64,000 bases of DNA from Alitabrizicola rongguiensis (GTDB lineage Bacteria > Pseudomonadota > Alphaproteobacteria > Rhodobacterales > Rhodobacteraceae). Shown piece after piece: positions 9,272 through 17,377 of this stretch. The notes beneath the pieces are model-generated. The model searched no databases, was not told where the DNA came from, and was given only the letters and a program-made list of their open reading frames with translations. The DNA lies in assembly GCF_021491355.1 (NCBI RefSeq), contig NZ_JAKENF010000002.1, positions 124,001-188,000 on the forward strand, given 5' to 3'. Every line of letters begins with the position of its first letter. Position 1 is the first letter of the stretch. The translations under genes and the position numbers were made by a program.

Positions 9272-9841
9272 ATGCCGCTCATCGACCGCAGCCGCAGCTT
9301 CCTTGCCTTGATCGACGTGCAGCCTGCCTTTCTGGACAAGCTGGCGCTCGCCGAGCGCGACCCTCTGGTCGCGCGGATCGCCTGGATCATCCGCGTCGCG
9401 AGGGCGCTCGACATTCCGATGCTGGCATTGGCCGAGGACCTGCCCTCAGAGGGCCCGCCGGTGCCGGCGATCCTCGAGGCACTGCCGCCCGGCCTGCCCA
9501 TCCACGACAAGCGGGTTTTCGGACTGGCCGGTCAGCCCGATCTGCTGACCGCCGCGCGCGCCCTGAACCGCCCGCAAGCCGTACTGGTCGGGCTAGAGAC
9601 AGATGTCTGCATCTGCCACTCGGCACTTGGGCTCAAGGACGCAGGCTTCACCGTGGCGGTGGTGACCGATGCGACCGGCAGCCCCGGCGACAACCATGCG
9701 GCGGGCCTTGCCCGGATGCAGGGCGAGGGCATTATCCTGACCAATACCAAGGGCCTTTACTACGAATGGGCCCGCGACCTTGCCACCTGTGTCGCGCTGC
9801 GGTCGCTGAATGGCGCTCCGCCGCCGGGCGTGACGCTCTGA
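9272..9841 (+). CDS. Isochorismatase-family cysteine hydrolase
   Basis: A 189-aa isochorismatase-fold hydrolase. The catalytic triad of the cysteine-hydrolase branch is present: D15 (LIDVQPA), K80 (HDKRVF) and C113 in GLETDVCI, followed by CHSALGLKDAGF. Family members hydrolyse amides or vinyl ethers; the ones with this triad are often nicotinamidases or uncharacterised amidases. The start at 9272 has AGGAGAG ten bases upstream; an earlier in-frame ATG at 9242 lacks such a site. Its stop shares one base with the ATG of the LysR gene, so the two are co-translated. It diverges from the methylamine operon. A substrate linked to that pathway is possible but not shown. Confidence 0.85.
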   Translation: MPLIDRSRSFLALIDVQPAFLDKLALAERDPLVARIAWIIRVARALDIPMLALAEDLPSEGPPVPAILEALPPGLPIHDKRVFGLAGQPDLLTAARALNRPQAVLVGLETDVCICHSALGLKDAGFTVAVVTDATGSPGDNHAAGLARMQGEGIILTNTKGLYYEWARDLATCVALRSLNGAPPPGVTL

Positions 9842-10689
9842 TGACCCCTGAACTCCTCGACACTTTCCTCGACCTCGTCGAGACCCGCAGCTTCCACCGC
9901 TCGGCCGAGCGTCTGGGGCTGACCCAGTCCACGATCTCGGCCCGGGTGCAGGCGCTGGAGACGACGCTTGGCACGCGGCTGTTCCAACGCTCGCGGTCGG
10001 GAACACAACTCACCACCGAGGGGCTGAAGTTCGAACCCCATGCCCGCGCGCTGCGCCATGGCTGGGCTGAGGCGCGGCGCGCGGTGGAGCCGACGGGAGC
10101 ACAGGCAGTGGCGCTGCGGATCGGCATCCAGAACGACCTCGCCGCGGGCCATATCGGCGACTGGGTCTCGGGCTTTCGCCGCGCCTTGCCCCAGACCGGC
10201 TTCTACATCGAGCCCGACTATTCGGCGCAGATGTGCAGCGACCTCGTGGCGGGCGCCCTTGATTTCGCCGTGCTCTTCAGCCCCCGCGCCGAGCCCGACC
10301 TGCATTTCGCCAGCGTCGGCCAGATCGCCTACCGGCTGATCTCGTCCGATGGCGACCGGCGGGCCGACCTGCGACCGGAACGATACATCCGGGCGAACTA
10401 CTCCCCCGCCTTCGAGGTGGCGCATCGGGCGCTTCTGCCGGAAATGGGTGCGGCCGCCCTCGCGGCCGGTCAGAACGCCGCCGTTGCGGGCCTGCTGCAA
10501 TCGCTCGGCGGCGCGGGCTTCGTGCTGGCAGACACGGTTCAGGCCCTTGCCGCCCAGGGGTTCCGCCCGGTCGCCGACGTGCCTGCGATCACCCAGCCGG
10601 TCTTTGCGGCCATGCACCTGCGCCACCGGACATCGGCGATGCACCGACGGCTCTTGCAGATCGTCGAGCGGCAACTGGGGCGCCGGTAG
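9841..10689 (+). CDS. LysR-type transcriptional regulator
   Basis: A 282-aa LysR regulator. The N-terminal winged helix-turn-helix is clear (FLDLVETRSFHRSAERL, then LTQSTISARVQALE, residues about 8-41), followed by the LysR linker and a substrate-binding domain with QNDLAAGHIGDW. The start is fixed by a one-base overlap with the preceding stop. Because it is co-transcribed with the isochorismatase-family gene and both diverge from the demethylation operon, it likely controls that shared intergenic region. The inducer is unknown. Confidence 0.9.
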   Translation: MTPELLDTFLDLVETRSFHRSAERLGLTQSTISARVQALETTLGTRLFQRSRSGTQLTTEGLKFEPHARALRHGWAEARRAVEPTGAQAVALRIGIQNDLAAGHIGDWVSGFRRALPQTGFYIEPDYSAQMCSDLVAGALDFAVLFSPRAEPDLHFASVGQIAYRLISSDGDRRADLRPERYIRANYSPAFEVAHRALLPEMGAAALAAGQNAAVAGLLQSLGGAGFVLADTVQALAAQGFRPVADVPAITQPVFAAMHLRHRTSAMHRRLLQIVERQLGRR

Positions 10690-10715
10690 GGTACAGTCAG
10701 GATGACAGGAAACAA

Positions 10716-10740
10716 AAAGCCCCGCAATTGCGGGGCTTTG
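10716..10740. terminator. Bidirectional intrinsic terminator between LysR gene and tRNA-Leu
   Basis: A perfect 20-base palindrome (AGCCCCGC AATT GCGGGGCT, 10718-10737) is flanked by A5 on the left and TTTG on the right. On the minus strand it gives a strong stem followed by TTTTTG and ends the tRNA transcript; on the plus strand it follows the LysR stop by 28 nt. Confidence 0.85.
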
Positions 10741-10748
10741 TCGAGAAA

Positions 10749-10835
10749 TGGTGCGGTTGAGAAGACTCGAACTTCCACGGGAGTTACCCCACAGCGACCT
10801 CAACGCTGCGCGTCTACCAATTCCGCCACAACCGC
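10749..10835 (-). tRNA. tRNA-Leu(GAG)
   Basis: An 87-nt gene on the minus strand. The acceptor GCGGTTG pairs with CAACCGC and the CCA end is encoded. The D arm contains GGCGGAATTGGTAGAC, typical of leucine tRNAs. The anticodon stem CAGCG/CGCTG encloses the loop TTGAGGT, giving anticodon GAG (reads CUC/CUU). A class II variable arm and the T arm GTTCGAGTC are present. The terminator lies directly downstream. Confidence 0.95.
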
Positions 10836-11001
10836 CCGTTTCCGGGATGCCCCGGCTCGGATGGCGGGCTTTTAGCGAAGCGCCCCGGGGAAGGAAAGGG
10901 GGATTCTGCACCGCCCGAACGGTTTTGCACGGCGAGTTCCGAAGGTTGCATTTCCCGCAATCCCGACGCATCTCGGGTGAAACCGGCGGCAGGAGCATTT
11001 C

Positions 11002-11676
11002 ATGGTCGAATGGAGACTCTCCGAGGGACTCGTGCCCTATGACGAAGCGCTCTCAACGATGGAGGAACGGGTGGCGGCCATCTCCGAAGGCCGGGCCGGA
11101 GAGATGATCTGGCTGCTGGAGCATCCGCCGCTCTACACCGCCGGCACCTCGGCCAGGGCCGAGGACCTGACCGATCCCGACCGCTTTCCCGTGTTCAAGG
11201 CAGGGCGCGGCGGGCAATACACCTATCACGGGCCGGGGCAGCGCGTGGTCTATGTGATGCTCGATCTCAATACCCGCGGCCGCGATGTGCGCAAGTTCGT
11301 CTGCAGGCTCGAAGACTGGGTGATCGCGACACTGGCCGAATTCGGCGTCAAGGGTGAACGTCGCGCGGGCCGCGTCGGTGTCTGGGTGGTGCGGCCGGAC
11401 CGGCCGCCCTCGCCCGATGGCAGCCCCGCGGAGGACAAGATCGCCGCGATCGGGGTCAAGCTGCGCAAATGGGTCAGCTTCCATGGCATAAGCATCAATG
11501 TCGAACCGGACCTGAGCCATTTTGACGGCATCGTGCCCTGCGGAATCCGCGACCATGGTGTCACGAGTCTTGTTGATCTGGGCCTGCCGGTCACGATGGC
11601 CGATCTCGATGCTGCGCTTCGTCGGACCTTCGCCGCCGCGATGGACAGCGACACCCGCGACGAATGCACATATTGA
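11002..11676 (+). CDS. lipB: Octanoyltransferase LipB
   Basis: A 224-aa enzyme that moves the octanoyl group from acyl carrier protein to lipoyl domains, the first step of lipoate synthesis. The signature [12 protein letters not shown] covers residues 69-80. The catalytic lysine (K153, IGVKLRKW) and cysteine (C180, GIVPCGI) are both present. Length is normal for the family. ATG at 11002 follows AGGAG by six bases. It stands alone between the tRNA and cycA; lipA is not in the window. Confidence 0.96.
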   Translation: MVEWRLSEGLVPYDEALSTMEERVAAISEGRAGEMIWLLEHPPLYTAGTSARAEDLTDPDRFPVFKAGRGGQYTYHGPGQRVVYVMLDLNTRGRDVRKFVCRLEDWVIATLAEFGVKGERRAGRVGVWVVRPDRPPSPDGSPAEDKIAAIGVKLRKWVSFHGISINVEPDLSHFDGIVPCGIRDHGVTSLVDLGLPVTMADLDAALRRTFAAAMDSDTRDECTY

Positions 11677-11759
11677 TCGCCATGCGGGGGAGGCGTTCTG
11701 TCAGGGGCAGGGCAGCGACTCACCCCCGCTGCCAGCCAGCACCAGAGAGAGGACACCCC

Positions 11760-12170
11760 ATGAAGTTTCTGCCGCTCATTGCCAGCCTGACGCTTGTCGC
11801 CGCCCCCGTCTTTGCGGAGGGCGACGCGGCCAAGGGCGAAAACGAGTTCAAGAAATGCAAGGCCTGCCATGCGATCACCGCGCCCGACGGGACTGACATC
11901 GTGAAGGGCGGCAAGGTCGGCCCGAACCTTTACGGCGTGGTTGGCCGGCCGCTCGCCTCGGTCGAGGGCTTTGCCTACGGCGACGGCATCAAGGAAGCCG
12001 CGGGCAAGGGTCTTGTCTGGGACGAGGCGATGATCGCGGCCTATGTCGCGGATCCGACCAAATGGCTTGAAGAGCAGACCGGCGATCCCAAGGCCAAGTC
12101 GAAGATGAGCTTCAAGCTGCCGAAAGGCGGCGAGGATGTTGCAGCCTACCTCGCCTCGGTCGCGAAGTAA
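11760..12170 (+). CDS. cycA: Periplasmic cytochrome c (c550/c2 type)
   Basis: A 136-aa precursor with a signal peptide of about 19 residues (cleavage after VFA). One heme is bound at C33-K-A-C36-H37 and the distal ligand is M116 in SKMSFKLPKG. The insert GTDIVKGGKVGPNLYGVVGR is typical of the Paracoccus c550 / Rhodobacter c2 group. It carries electrons from the bc1 complex to terminal oxidases in the periplasm. Its position directly before ctaD is the arrangement known for Paracoccus. The start is the only ATG that leaves a proper signal peptide. A terminator follows, so ctaD has its own promoter. Confidence 0.9.
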   Translation: MKFLPLIASLTLVAAPVFAEGDAAKGENEFKKCKACHAITAPDGTDIVKGGKVGPNLYGVVGRPLASVEGFAYGDGIKEAAGKGLVWDEAMIAAYVADPTKWLEEQTGDPKAKSKMSFKLPKGGEDVAAYLASVAK

Positions 12171-12204
12171 GCCTCACACCCTTCAGGCAAACCCGCATCA
12201 GACG

Positions 12205-12233
12205 GGGCCGGGCCGGCTTGGCCCGGCCCTTTT
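12205..12233 (+). terminator. Intrinsic terminator after cycA
   Basis: A 10-bp perfect stem (GGGCCGGGCC / GGCCCGGCCC) with a five-base loop, followed by TTTT, lies 34 nt after the cycA stop. Confidence 0.85.
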
Positions 12234-12287
12234 GCGTCCGCCTGCGGCGCATTGCCGCAGGCAACCCCAATTCCCGCACCATATTTC

Positions 12288-12301
12288 TTGATCTGGATCA
12301 A
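12288..12301. promoter_or_regulatory. FNR/FnrL-type binding site upstream of ctaD
   Basis: TTGATCTGGATCAA is a perfect match to the FNR consensus TTGAT-N4-ATCAA. It lies 107 bp before the ctaD start. A weak promoter candidate, TTGCCG (12311) with a 17-bp spacer and TAGAAC (12334), would put the site near -51. This suggests oxygen control of the aa3 oxidase subunit gene. Confidence 0.75.
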
Positions 12302-12407
12302 AGTCTGGCGTTGCCGCCAACGACCGCCCCCTCTAGAACGGGTCGCAAGGGGGGAGTCACTCCACTTCCCACGAAAAAAAGCAACTACGGGATTACTGGA
12401 GGCGAGT

Positions 12408-14078
12408 ATGGCGGACGCAGCCATTCACGGCCACGAAGACCATCGCGGCTTCTTCACGCGCTGGTTCATGTCGACGAACCACAAGGACATCGGCATCCTT
12501 TATCTGTTCTTTGCGGGCTTCCTCGGCCTGCTGTCGGTGACGTTCACCGTCTACATGCGCATGGAACTTATGCACCCCGGCGTGCAATACATGTGTCTTG
12601 AGGGCGCGCGCCTGACGGCCGCGACTGCAGCCGACACCTGCACGCCGAACGGACACCTGTGGAACGTGTTCATCACTGGCCACGGCGTTCTGATGATGTT
12701 CTTCGTCGTGATTCCGGGCATGTTCGGGGGCTTCGGCAACTACTTCATGCCGCTGCAGATCGGCGCGCCGGACATGGCCTTCCCGCGGATGAACAACCTC
12801 TCCTTCTGGATGTTCGCCGCCGGTGGCACCCTGGCAGTGATCTCGGTCTTCGCGCCGGGCGGTAACAGCCAGTCGGGCGCGGGCGTTGGTTGGGTCCTGT
12901 ATCCGCCTCTTTCGACCAGCGAGACCGGCATCGCCATGGACCTTGCGATCTTCGCGGTCCACCTGTCGGGCGCCTCGTCGATCCTCGGTGCGATCAACAT
13001 CATCACCACCTTCCTGAACATGCGCGCGCCGGGCATGACGCTGCACAAGGTGCCGCTCTTTGCCTGGTCGATCTTCGTCACTGCGTGGCTGATCCTTCTG
13101 TCGCTGCCCGTTCTGGCCGGCGCGATCACCATGCTTCTGACCGACCGCAACTTCGGCACGACCTTCTTCCAGCCGGCCGGTGGCGGTGACCCGGTGCTTT
13201 ACCAGCACATCCTTTGGTTCTTCGGCCATCCGGAAGTGTACATCGTGATCCTGCCGGGCTTCGGCATCGTCAGCCAGGTCATCGCGACCTTCTCGCGCAA
13301 GCCGATCTTCGGCTACCTGCCGATGGTCTATGCGATGGTGGCGATCGGCGTGCTGGGCTTCGTCGTCTGGGCGCACCACATGTACACCACCGGCATGTCG
13401 CTGACCCAGCAGTCCTACTTCATGCTGGCCACGATGGTGATCGCGGTGCCGACCGGCATCAAGATCTTCTCGTGGATCGCAACGATGTGGGGCGGCTCGA
13501 TCGAGTTCAAGACTCCGATGCTCTTCGCCATCGGCTTCATCTTCCTGTTCACCGTTGGCGGCGTGACCGGCATCGTGCTGAGCCAGGCGCCGATCGACCG
13601 CGCCTATCACGACACCTACTATGTCGTGGCGCACTTCCACTACGTCATGTCGCTTGGCGCGGTCTTCGCGATCTTTGCGGGCATGTACTTCTGGATCGGC
13701 AAGATGTCGGGCCGGCAATATCCGGAATGGGCGGGCAAGCTGCACTTCTGGGCCATGTTCATCGGTGCGAACCTGACCTTCTTCCCGCAGCACTTCCTGG
13801 GCCGCCAGGGCATGCCGCGCCGCTACATCGACTATCCGGAGGCCTTCGCCTACTGGAACTACATCTCGTCGCTCGGCGCGTTCCTGTCCTTCGCCTCGTT
13901 CCTGTTCTTCATCGGGATCATGTTCTACACGATCCGCGCCGGCCAGCGCATCACGGTGAACAACTACTGGAACGAGCACGCGGATACGCTGGAATGGACC
14001 CTGCCCTGCCCGCCGCCGGAGCATACCTTCGAGATCCTTCCGAAGCGCTCCGACTGGGACAAGGGCCACGCCCACTGA
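12408..14078 (+). CDS. ctaD: Cytochrome c oxidase subunit I (aa3 type)
   Basis: A 556-aa, 12-helix membrane protein that holds heme a, heme a3 and CuB and reduces oxygen to water while pumping protons. Metal ligands and proton-path residues are in place: H274 and Y278 with E276 in GHPEVYI, the CuB pair H323/H324 in WAHHMYTTG, and the heme ligands in VAHFHYVM. These match Paracoccus numbering minus two. ATG at 12408 is preceded by ACTGGAGG; upstream extensions lack family similarity. It lies after cycA with its own FNR-type site. Subunits II and III and assembly genes are not nearby, as is usual for the separate ctaD locus of this group. Confidence 0.97.
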   Translation: MADAAIHGHEDHRGFFTRWFMSTNHKDIGILYLFFAGFLGLLSVTFTVYMRMELMHPGVQYMCLEGARLTAATAADTCTPNGHLWNVFITGHGVLMMFFVVIPGMFGGFGNYFMPLQIGAPDMAFPRMNNLSFWMFAAGGTLAVISVFAPGGNSQSGAGVGWVLYPPLSTSETGIAMDLAIFAVHLSGASSILGAINIITTFLNMRAPGMTLHKVPLFAWSIFVTAWLILLSLPVLAGAITMLLTDRNFGTTFFQPAGGGDPVLYQHILWFFGHPEVYIVILPGFGIVSQVIATFSRKPIFGYLPMVYAMVAIGVLGFVVWAHHMYTTGMSLTQQSYFMLATMVIAVPTGIKIFSWIATMWGGSIEFKTPMLFAIGFIFLFTVGGVTGIVLSQAPIDRAYHDTYYVVAHFHYVMSLGAVFAIFAGMYFWIGKMSGRQYPEWAGKLHFWAMFIGANLTFFPQHFLGRQGMPRRYIDYPEAFAYWNYISSLGAFLSFASFLFFIGIMFYTIRAGQRITVNNYWNEHADTLEWTLPCPPPEHTFEILPKRSDWDKGHAH

Positions 14079-14087
14079 CCTTCGGCC

Positions 14088-14615
14088 ATGCCTTACGAAT
14101 GGCTGATCGATCCCCAAAAGGCCCCGGAGCAATCCGGGGCCTCTTTCACTGAGGATGCCCCGCTGGCGCGCCTGCATCTGTGGCCTTTCCGGTCGCTTCC
14201 CAAGCGTGGATTCGTCTGGCTGATCGCGGCGACGGCGGCGCTGATCTCGCTGCCGCTCTGGCCGGTGATGGGAACGCCGATCCTGTGGGGGCTGCTGCCC
14301 TTCCTGCTGTTGGCGGTCTGGGGCCTGTGGTTCGCGCTTCAGCGCAACTACCGCGACGGCGAGGTGGTCGAGGATCTGACGATCTGGCGCGACCGCGTGA
14401 CGCTGGTGCGCCACGGACCGCGCGGGCAGCGGCAGGAATGGCAGGCCAACCCGCACTGGGTGCGGGTGACCCTGCATGAAACGGGGGGGCCGGTGCCGAA
14501 CTACCTGACCCTCCGCGGCAATGGCCGAGAGGTCGAGATCGGGTCTTTCCTGGCAGAAGAAGAACGACTCGCGCTGATCCACGACCTGCGTGTCGCGCTT
14601 AGCCCGGGCCTCTGA
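14088..14615 (+). CDS. DUF2244 family membrane protein
   Basis: A 175-aa protein of the DUF2244 family. The family hallmark LWPFRSLPKRGF lies near residues 31-42, followed by two membrane helices (about 43-61 and 66-84) and the stretch LTLRGNGREVEIGSFL in the C-terminal cytoplasmic part. Function is unknown; in Rhodobacteraceae the gene often lies beside ctaD. It starts 9 nt after ctaD. A terminator-like hairpin covers codons 11-20, and no other ATG or GTG lies before the conserved part, so expression depends on read-through or on a promoter upstream of the hairpin. Confidence 0.82.
   Translation: MPYEWLIDPQKAPEQSGASFTEDAPLARLHLWPFRSLPKRGFVWLIAATAALISLPLWPVMGTPILWGLLPFLLLAVWGLWFALQRNYRDGEVVEDLTIWRDRVTLVRHGPRGQRQEWQANPHWVRVTLHETGGPVPNYLTLRGNGREVEIGSFLAEEERLALIHDLRVALSPGL
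14116..14146 (+). terminator. Terminator-like hairpin inside the DUF2244 reading frame
   Basis: A perfect 8-bp stem (GGCCCCGG / CCGGGGCC) with loop AGCAAT, preceded by AAAA and followed by TCTTT, lies 38 nt after the ctaD stop. It has all marks of an intrinsic terminator but falls within the first 20 codons of the next gene. Confidence 0.65.
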
Positions 14616-15075
14616 CGGACAATCACCGACAGCATTGGGCGCGGCATTTCACCGTCCAGGGCTCTGCCATATTCAGAATCCTGTCGATCTGGAGGAGGTA
14701 CGGAACTGCTTCGCGGCTGTCTCATTGCCGGATATGTCGCGTCGGTTGCGACCATCTCGGCGGTTGAGACGATGGCCTGCACCCGCTTCCTGTCGGGTGC
14801 TGTGACTTCAAACTGACCAACGTCGCGAAGGTCACATGGTCCGATCTTGCGCAGATGGCCCAGTCAGCGGGTGCGCCCGTCCGGGTTCTCGATCCAGACA
14901 ACATCGACCTCTCCGGCAACGTCACGGACAAGTTCGGACCGGCCACCCGCGCCGTTCTGAAACTTTTTGCAGGAATCTCTGTGCGGCGTCGATCCGTGCT
15001 ATCCTGTGGTCGTGCACCGGCCCGGCGCATCAGGCCCCGGGGGAGCCGGATGCCACGACGGGGGGAACACGACAA
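14616..15075. other. 460-nt stretch without a recognised gene
   Basis: Between the DUF2244 and GYD genes no known gene is seen. It holds a strong Shine-Dalgarno sequence (GGAGGAGG at 14691) with no ATG at usable spacing. A second frame, open from a stop near 14760 to about 15130, reads protein-like between 14800 and 14980 (TNVAKVTWSDLAQ, then LDPDNIDLSGN) but has no convincing start and matches no family I know. It may be a decayed gene. Confidence 0.4.
14706..14816 (+). CDS. Possible 36-aa small hydrophobic protein with CTG start
   Basis: A near-ideal GGAGGAGG lies 8 nt before a CTG that opens 36 codons ending in TGA. The product would begin (M)LRGCLIAGYVASVATISAVE, a short hydrophobic segment. 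There is no ATG, GTG or TTG at proper distance. CTG starts are rare, so this may equally be a gene whose ATG has mutated, or chance. Confidence 0.2.
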   Translation: MLRGCLIAGYVASVATISAVETMACTRFLSGAVTSN

Positions 15076-15405
15076 ATGGCACGCTATATCATCACCGGCA
15101 GCTACACGTCGGCGGGAATGCGGGGCATGATTGCCCATCCAAGCGATCGGGAAGCGGCGACCCGCGCGCTTGTCGAAGCGTCGGGCGGCAAGATGCTGAC
15201 CTATCTGCTGACCACCGGCGACAACGATTTCCTGATGGTGACCGAATCCGACGACTCGACCGGGCTTATCGCGGCGCTCATGGTGGCCGGCGCGTCGGGG
15301 GCCGTCGCGAACCTAAAGACGGTCCAGGCCTTCACCTCGGCCGAGTTCGTGACCGCACAAAAGAAGGCCGGTGCTTTGGCTTCAAAATACGCGGCACCCA
15401 GCTGA
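15076..15405 (+). CDS. GYD domain protein
   Basis: A 109-aa protein of the GYD family, small alpha/beta dimeric proteins of unknown function. The opening ARYIITGSYTSAGMRGM and the central LTTGDNDFLMVTESDD are the recognisable parts. ATG at 15076 is the only start that leaves the family core intact; GGGGG lies upstream. The gene stands alone and is closed by a strong terminator; its downstream neighbour is convergent. Confidence 0.8.
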   Translation: MARYIITGSYTSAGMRGMIAHPSDREAATRALVEASGGKMLTYLLTTGDNDFLMVTESDDSTGLIAALMVAGASGAVANLKTVQAFTSAEFVTAQKKAGALASKYAAPS

Positions 15406-15411
15406 TGAGTG

Positions 15412-15444
15412 GGGCTGCATCCGGCAGTCCGGATGCAGCCCTTT
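15412..15444 (+). terminator. Intrinsic terminator after the GYD gene
   Basis: A 13-bp perfect stem (GGGCTGCATCCGG / CCGGATGCAGCCC) with loop CAGT and a TTT tail lies 6 nt after the stop codon. It may also serve the converging yqeY transcript. Confidence 0.85.
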
Positions 15445-15484
15445 CGCGCAGACCGACTTGGCCGCCTGACGGGCAAAGAGCCTG

Positions 15485-15943
15485 TCAGGCCAGCCTTTGC
15501 TTCAGACTCGCCCCGACTGCACCGAAATCCATCTGACCGGTATACTTGGCCTTCAGCACGGCCATGACTTTCCCCATGTCGCGGATGCTCGTGGCGCCGG
15601 ATTCCGAAATCGCCGTCGCGATGGCTGTCTCGACCTCTGCGGCGGTCAGCTGGCGCGGCAGGAATTCCTCGATCACCTTGATCTCGTTCAGTTCCTTCTC
15701 GGCGAGTTCGATCCGCCCGCCTTCTTCGTAGATGCGGGCGCTTTCCTGGCGTTGCTTCACCATCTTGCCCAGCACGGCCAGGATCTCGGCATCCGAGATT
15801 CCGTCTTCATGCCCTTCACCGCGCGCGGCGATGTCACGGTCCTTGATCGCAGCGTTGATGAGCCGGAGGGCCGAAAGCCGTTCGGCTTCCCGAGCCTTCA
15901 TCGCCTCTTTCAACGCGGTCTGCAGACGGTCGCGCATGTTCAT
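15485..15943 (-). CDS. yqeY: YqeY/GatB-domain protein
   Basis: A 152-aa protein of the YqeY family, which shares the tail domain of the GatB amidotransferase subunit and is thought to bind tRNA. Landmarks are ALRLINAAIKDRDIAARG, VKQRQESARIYEEGGR, FLPRQLT and the final MGKVMAVLKAKYTGQMDF. Three in-frame ATGs (15955, 15943, 15937) are close together; 15943 is preferred because 15955 has no room for a ribosome binding site. It diverges from carA, an arrangement often seen in Rhodobacteraceae. Exact cellular role is unknown. Confidence 0.88.
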   Translation of the reverse strand: MNMRDRLQTALKEAMKAREAERLSALRLINAAIKDRDIAARGEGHEDGISDAEILAVLGKMVKQRQESARIYEEGGRIELAEKELNEIKVIEEFLPRQLTAAEVETAIATAISESGATSIRDMGKVMAVLKAKYTGQMDFGAVGASLKQRLA

Positions 15944-16063
15944 CGGTTCATCCATCCCCCTGGGTGTCCGGGCGACCACAATACAGGGGGGGCAGGTGCA
16001 AGACAACAGGCGCCCTTGCGTCAAGTTATTGTTCTGAAAAGAAAAGACATTTCCCGCGCACCC

Positions 16064-16092
16064 TTGACCCCGCCGGAGCGCGGGCATAGGTT
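16064..16092 (+). promoter_or_regulatory. Candidate sigma-70 promoter of carA
   Basis: TTGACC (16064) and TAGGTT (16087) are separated by 17 bp and lie 33 bp before the carA ATG, in the gap shared with yqeY. Confidence 0.45.
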
Positions 16093-16124
16093 CCAGCCGT
16101 TTATCCAGACCCGGGAGTCGCGCC

Positions 16125-17294
16125 ATGTCCGCCACCAGCCAACAGCCCGCCTCCCGCCCGACAGCCTGCCTTGCGCTGGCGGATGGCACGATCTTTTATG
16201 GCCACGGCTTTGGCGCCACCGGCGAGACGGTTGCGGAGCTGGTCTTCAACACCGCGATGACCGGCTATCAGGAAATCATGACCGACCCCTCCTATGCCGG
16301 GCAGGTCGTGACCTTCACCTTCCCGCATATCGGCAATGTCGGCGTGAACACCGAAGACGATGAAACCGCCGATCCGGTGGCGGCCGGCCTTGTGGTGAAG
16401 TGGGACCCGACCGAACCGTCGAACTGGCGTTCTACCGGCGATCTGGTCGACTGGCTCAAGGTCAAGGGCCGGATCGGCATGGGCGGGGTCGATACACGCC
16501 GCCTGACCCGCGCGATCCGCCAGCAGGGCGCCCCGCATGTGGCGCTGGCCCACGATCCCGAAGGCAAGTTCGACATCGGCGCGCTGGTCGCCAAGGCGCG
16601 CGCCTGGCGCGGCCTGGTCGGGCTCGACCTTGCCAAGGACGTGAGCTGCACCCAGTCCTATCGTTGGGACGAGATGCGGTGGGCCTGGCCCGAGGGCTAC
16701 AAGCGCCGCGAAGGTCCGGGGCTGCGCGTCGTCGCCATCGACTACGGCGCAAAACGCAACATCCTGCGCTGCCTCGCCTCTTCGGGCTGCGAGGTCACGG
16801 TGCTGCCGGCCACGGCCACGGCCGAGGACGTCCTGGCCCTGAACCCAGAAGGCGTGTTCCTGTCGAACGGCCCCGGCGACCCGGCGGCGACGGGCGAATA
16901 TGCCGTTCCGATGATCCGGGGCGTTCTGGAAAGGGACCTGCCCTTGTTCGGGATCTGCCTTGGCCACCAGATGCTGGCGCTGGCGCTTGGCGCCCGCACG
17001 GTCAAGATGAACCACGGTCACCACGGCGCGAACCATCCCGTGAAGGATGTCGAAACCGGCAAGGTCGAGATCACCTCGATGAACCACGGCTTCACGGTCG
17101 ACAGCCAGACGCTGCCGAAAGGCGTGATCGAGACTCATGTCAGCCTCTTCGACGGATCGAACTGCGGTATCCGCATGACCGACCGCCCTGTCTTCTCGGT
17201 GCAGTATCACCCGGAGGCAAGCCCCGGCCCGCAGGACAGCTATTACCTGTTCGACCGCTTCGCCGAGGCAATGCGCGCCCGCCGTTCGGCCTGA
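16125..17294 (+). CDS. carA: Carbamoyl-phosphate synthase small subunit
   Basis: A 389-aa glutamine amidotransferase subunit that hydrolyses glutamine and passes ammonia to CarB, giving carbamoyl phosphate for arginine and pyrimidine synthesis. The N-terminal half (LADGTIFYGHGFGATGE, FNTAMTGYQEI) is specific to CarA. The C-terminal class I amidotransferase has its triad: C278 in GICLGHQM, H362 and E364 in QYHPEASPG. The ATG at 16125 is the only start in the right place. carB is not in the window, so the two subunits are encoded apart. Confidence 0.97.
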   Translation: MSATSQQPASRPTACLALADGTIFYGHGFGATGETVAELVFNTAMTGYQEIMTDPSYAGQVVTFTFPHIGNVGVNTEDDETADPVAAGLVVKWDPTEPSNWRSTGDLVDWLKVKGRIGMGGVDTRRLTRAIRQQGAPHVALAHDPEGKFDIGALVAKARAWRGLVGLDLAKDVSCTQSYRWDEMRWAWPEGYKRREGPGLRVVAIDYGAKRNILRCLASSGCEVTVLPATATAEDVLALNPEGVFLSNGPGDPAATGEYAVPMIRGVLERDLPLFGICLGHQMLALALGARTVKMNHGHHGANHPVKDVETGKVEITSMNHGFTVDSQTLPKGVIETHVSLFDGSNCGIRMTDRPVFSVQYHPEASPGPQDSYYLFDRFAEAMRARRSA

Positions 17295-17318
17295 CCGGGC
17301 AGCCAGGGCCCTCCTCCT

Positions 17319-17333
17319 GTTAACCCCCTGTTA
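17319..17333 (+). promoter_or_regulatory. CtrA-type box (TTAA-N7-TTAA) before the glycosyltransferase
   Basis: TTAA CCCCCTG TTAA followed by CC exactly matches the alphaproteobacterial CtrA consensus TTAA-N7-TTAAC. The two half-sites belong to an 11-bp-period direct repeat of CTGTTAACC. It lies 45 bp before the start codon. Confidence 0.65.
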
Positions 17334-17377
17334 ACCAAGGGGGAACGAAGCTGGCACGGCCTGACAGAAAGGCCGCC

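Noticed and set aside
12393-14582. 729-codon minus-strand frame opposite ctaD
   Set aside because: Antisense shadow of cytochrome oxidase subunit I; no recognisable domain.
17316-17335. Tandem CTGTTAACC read as a simple repeat
   Set aside because: Better explained as a two-half-site CtrA-type box because spacing is exactly TTAA-N7-TTAA.
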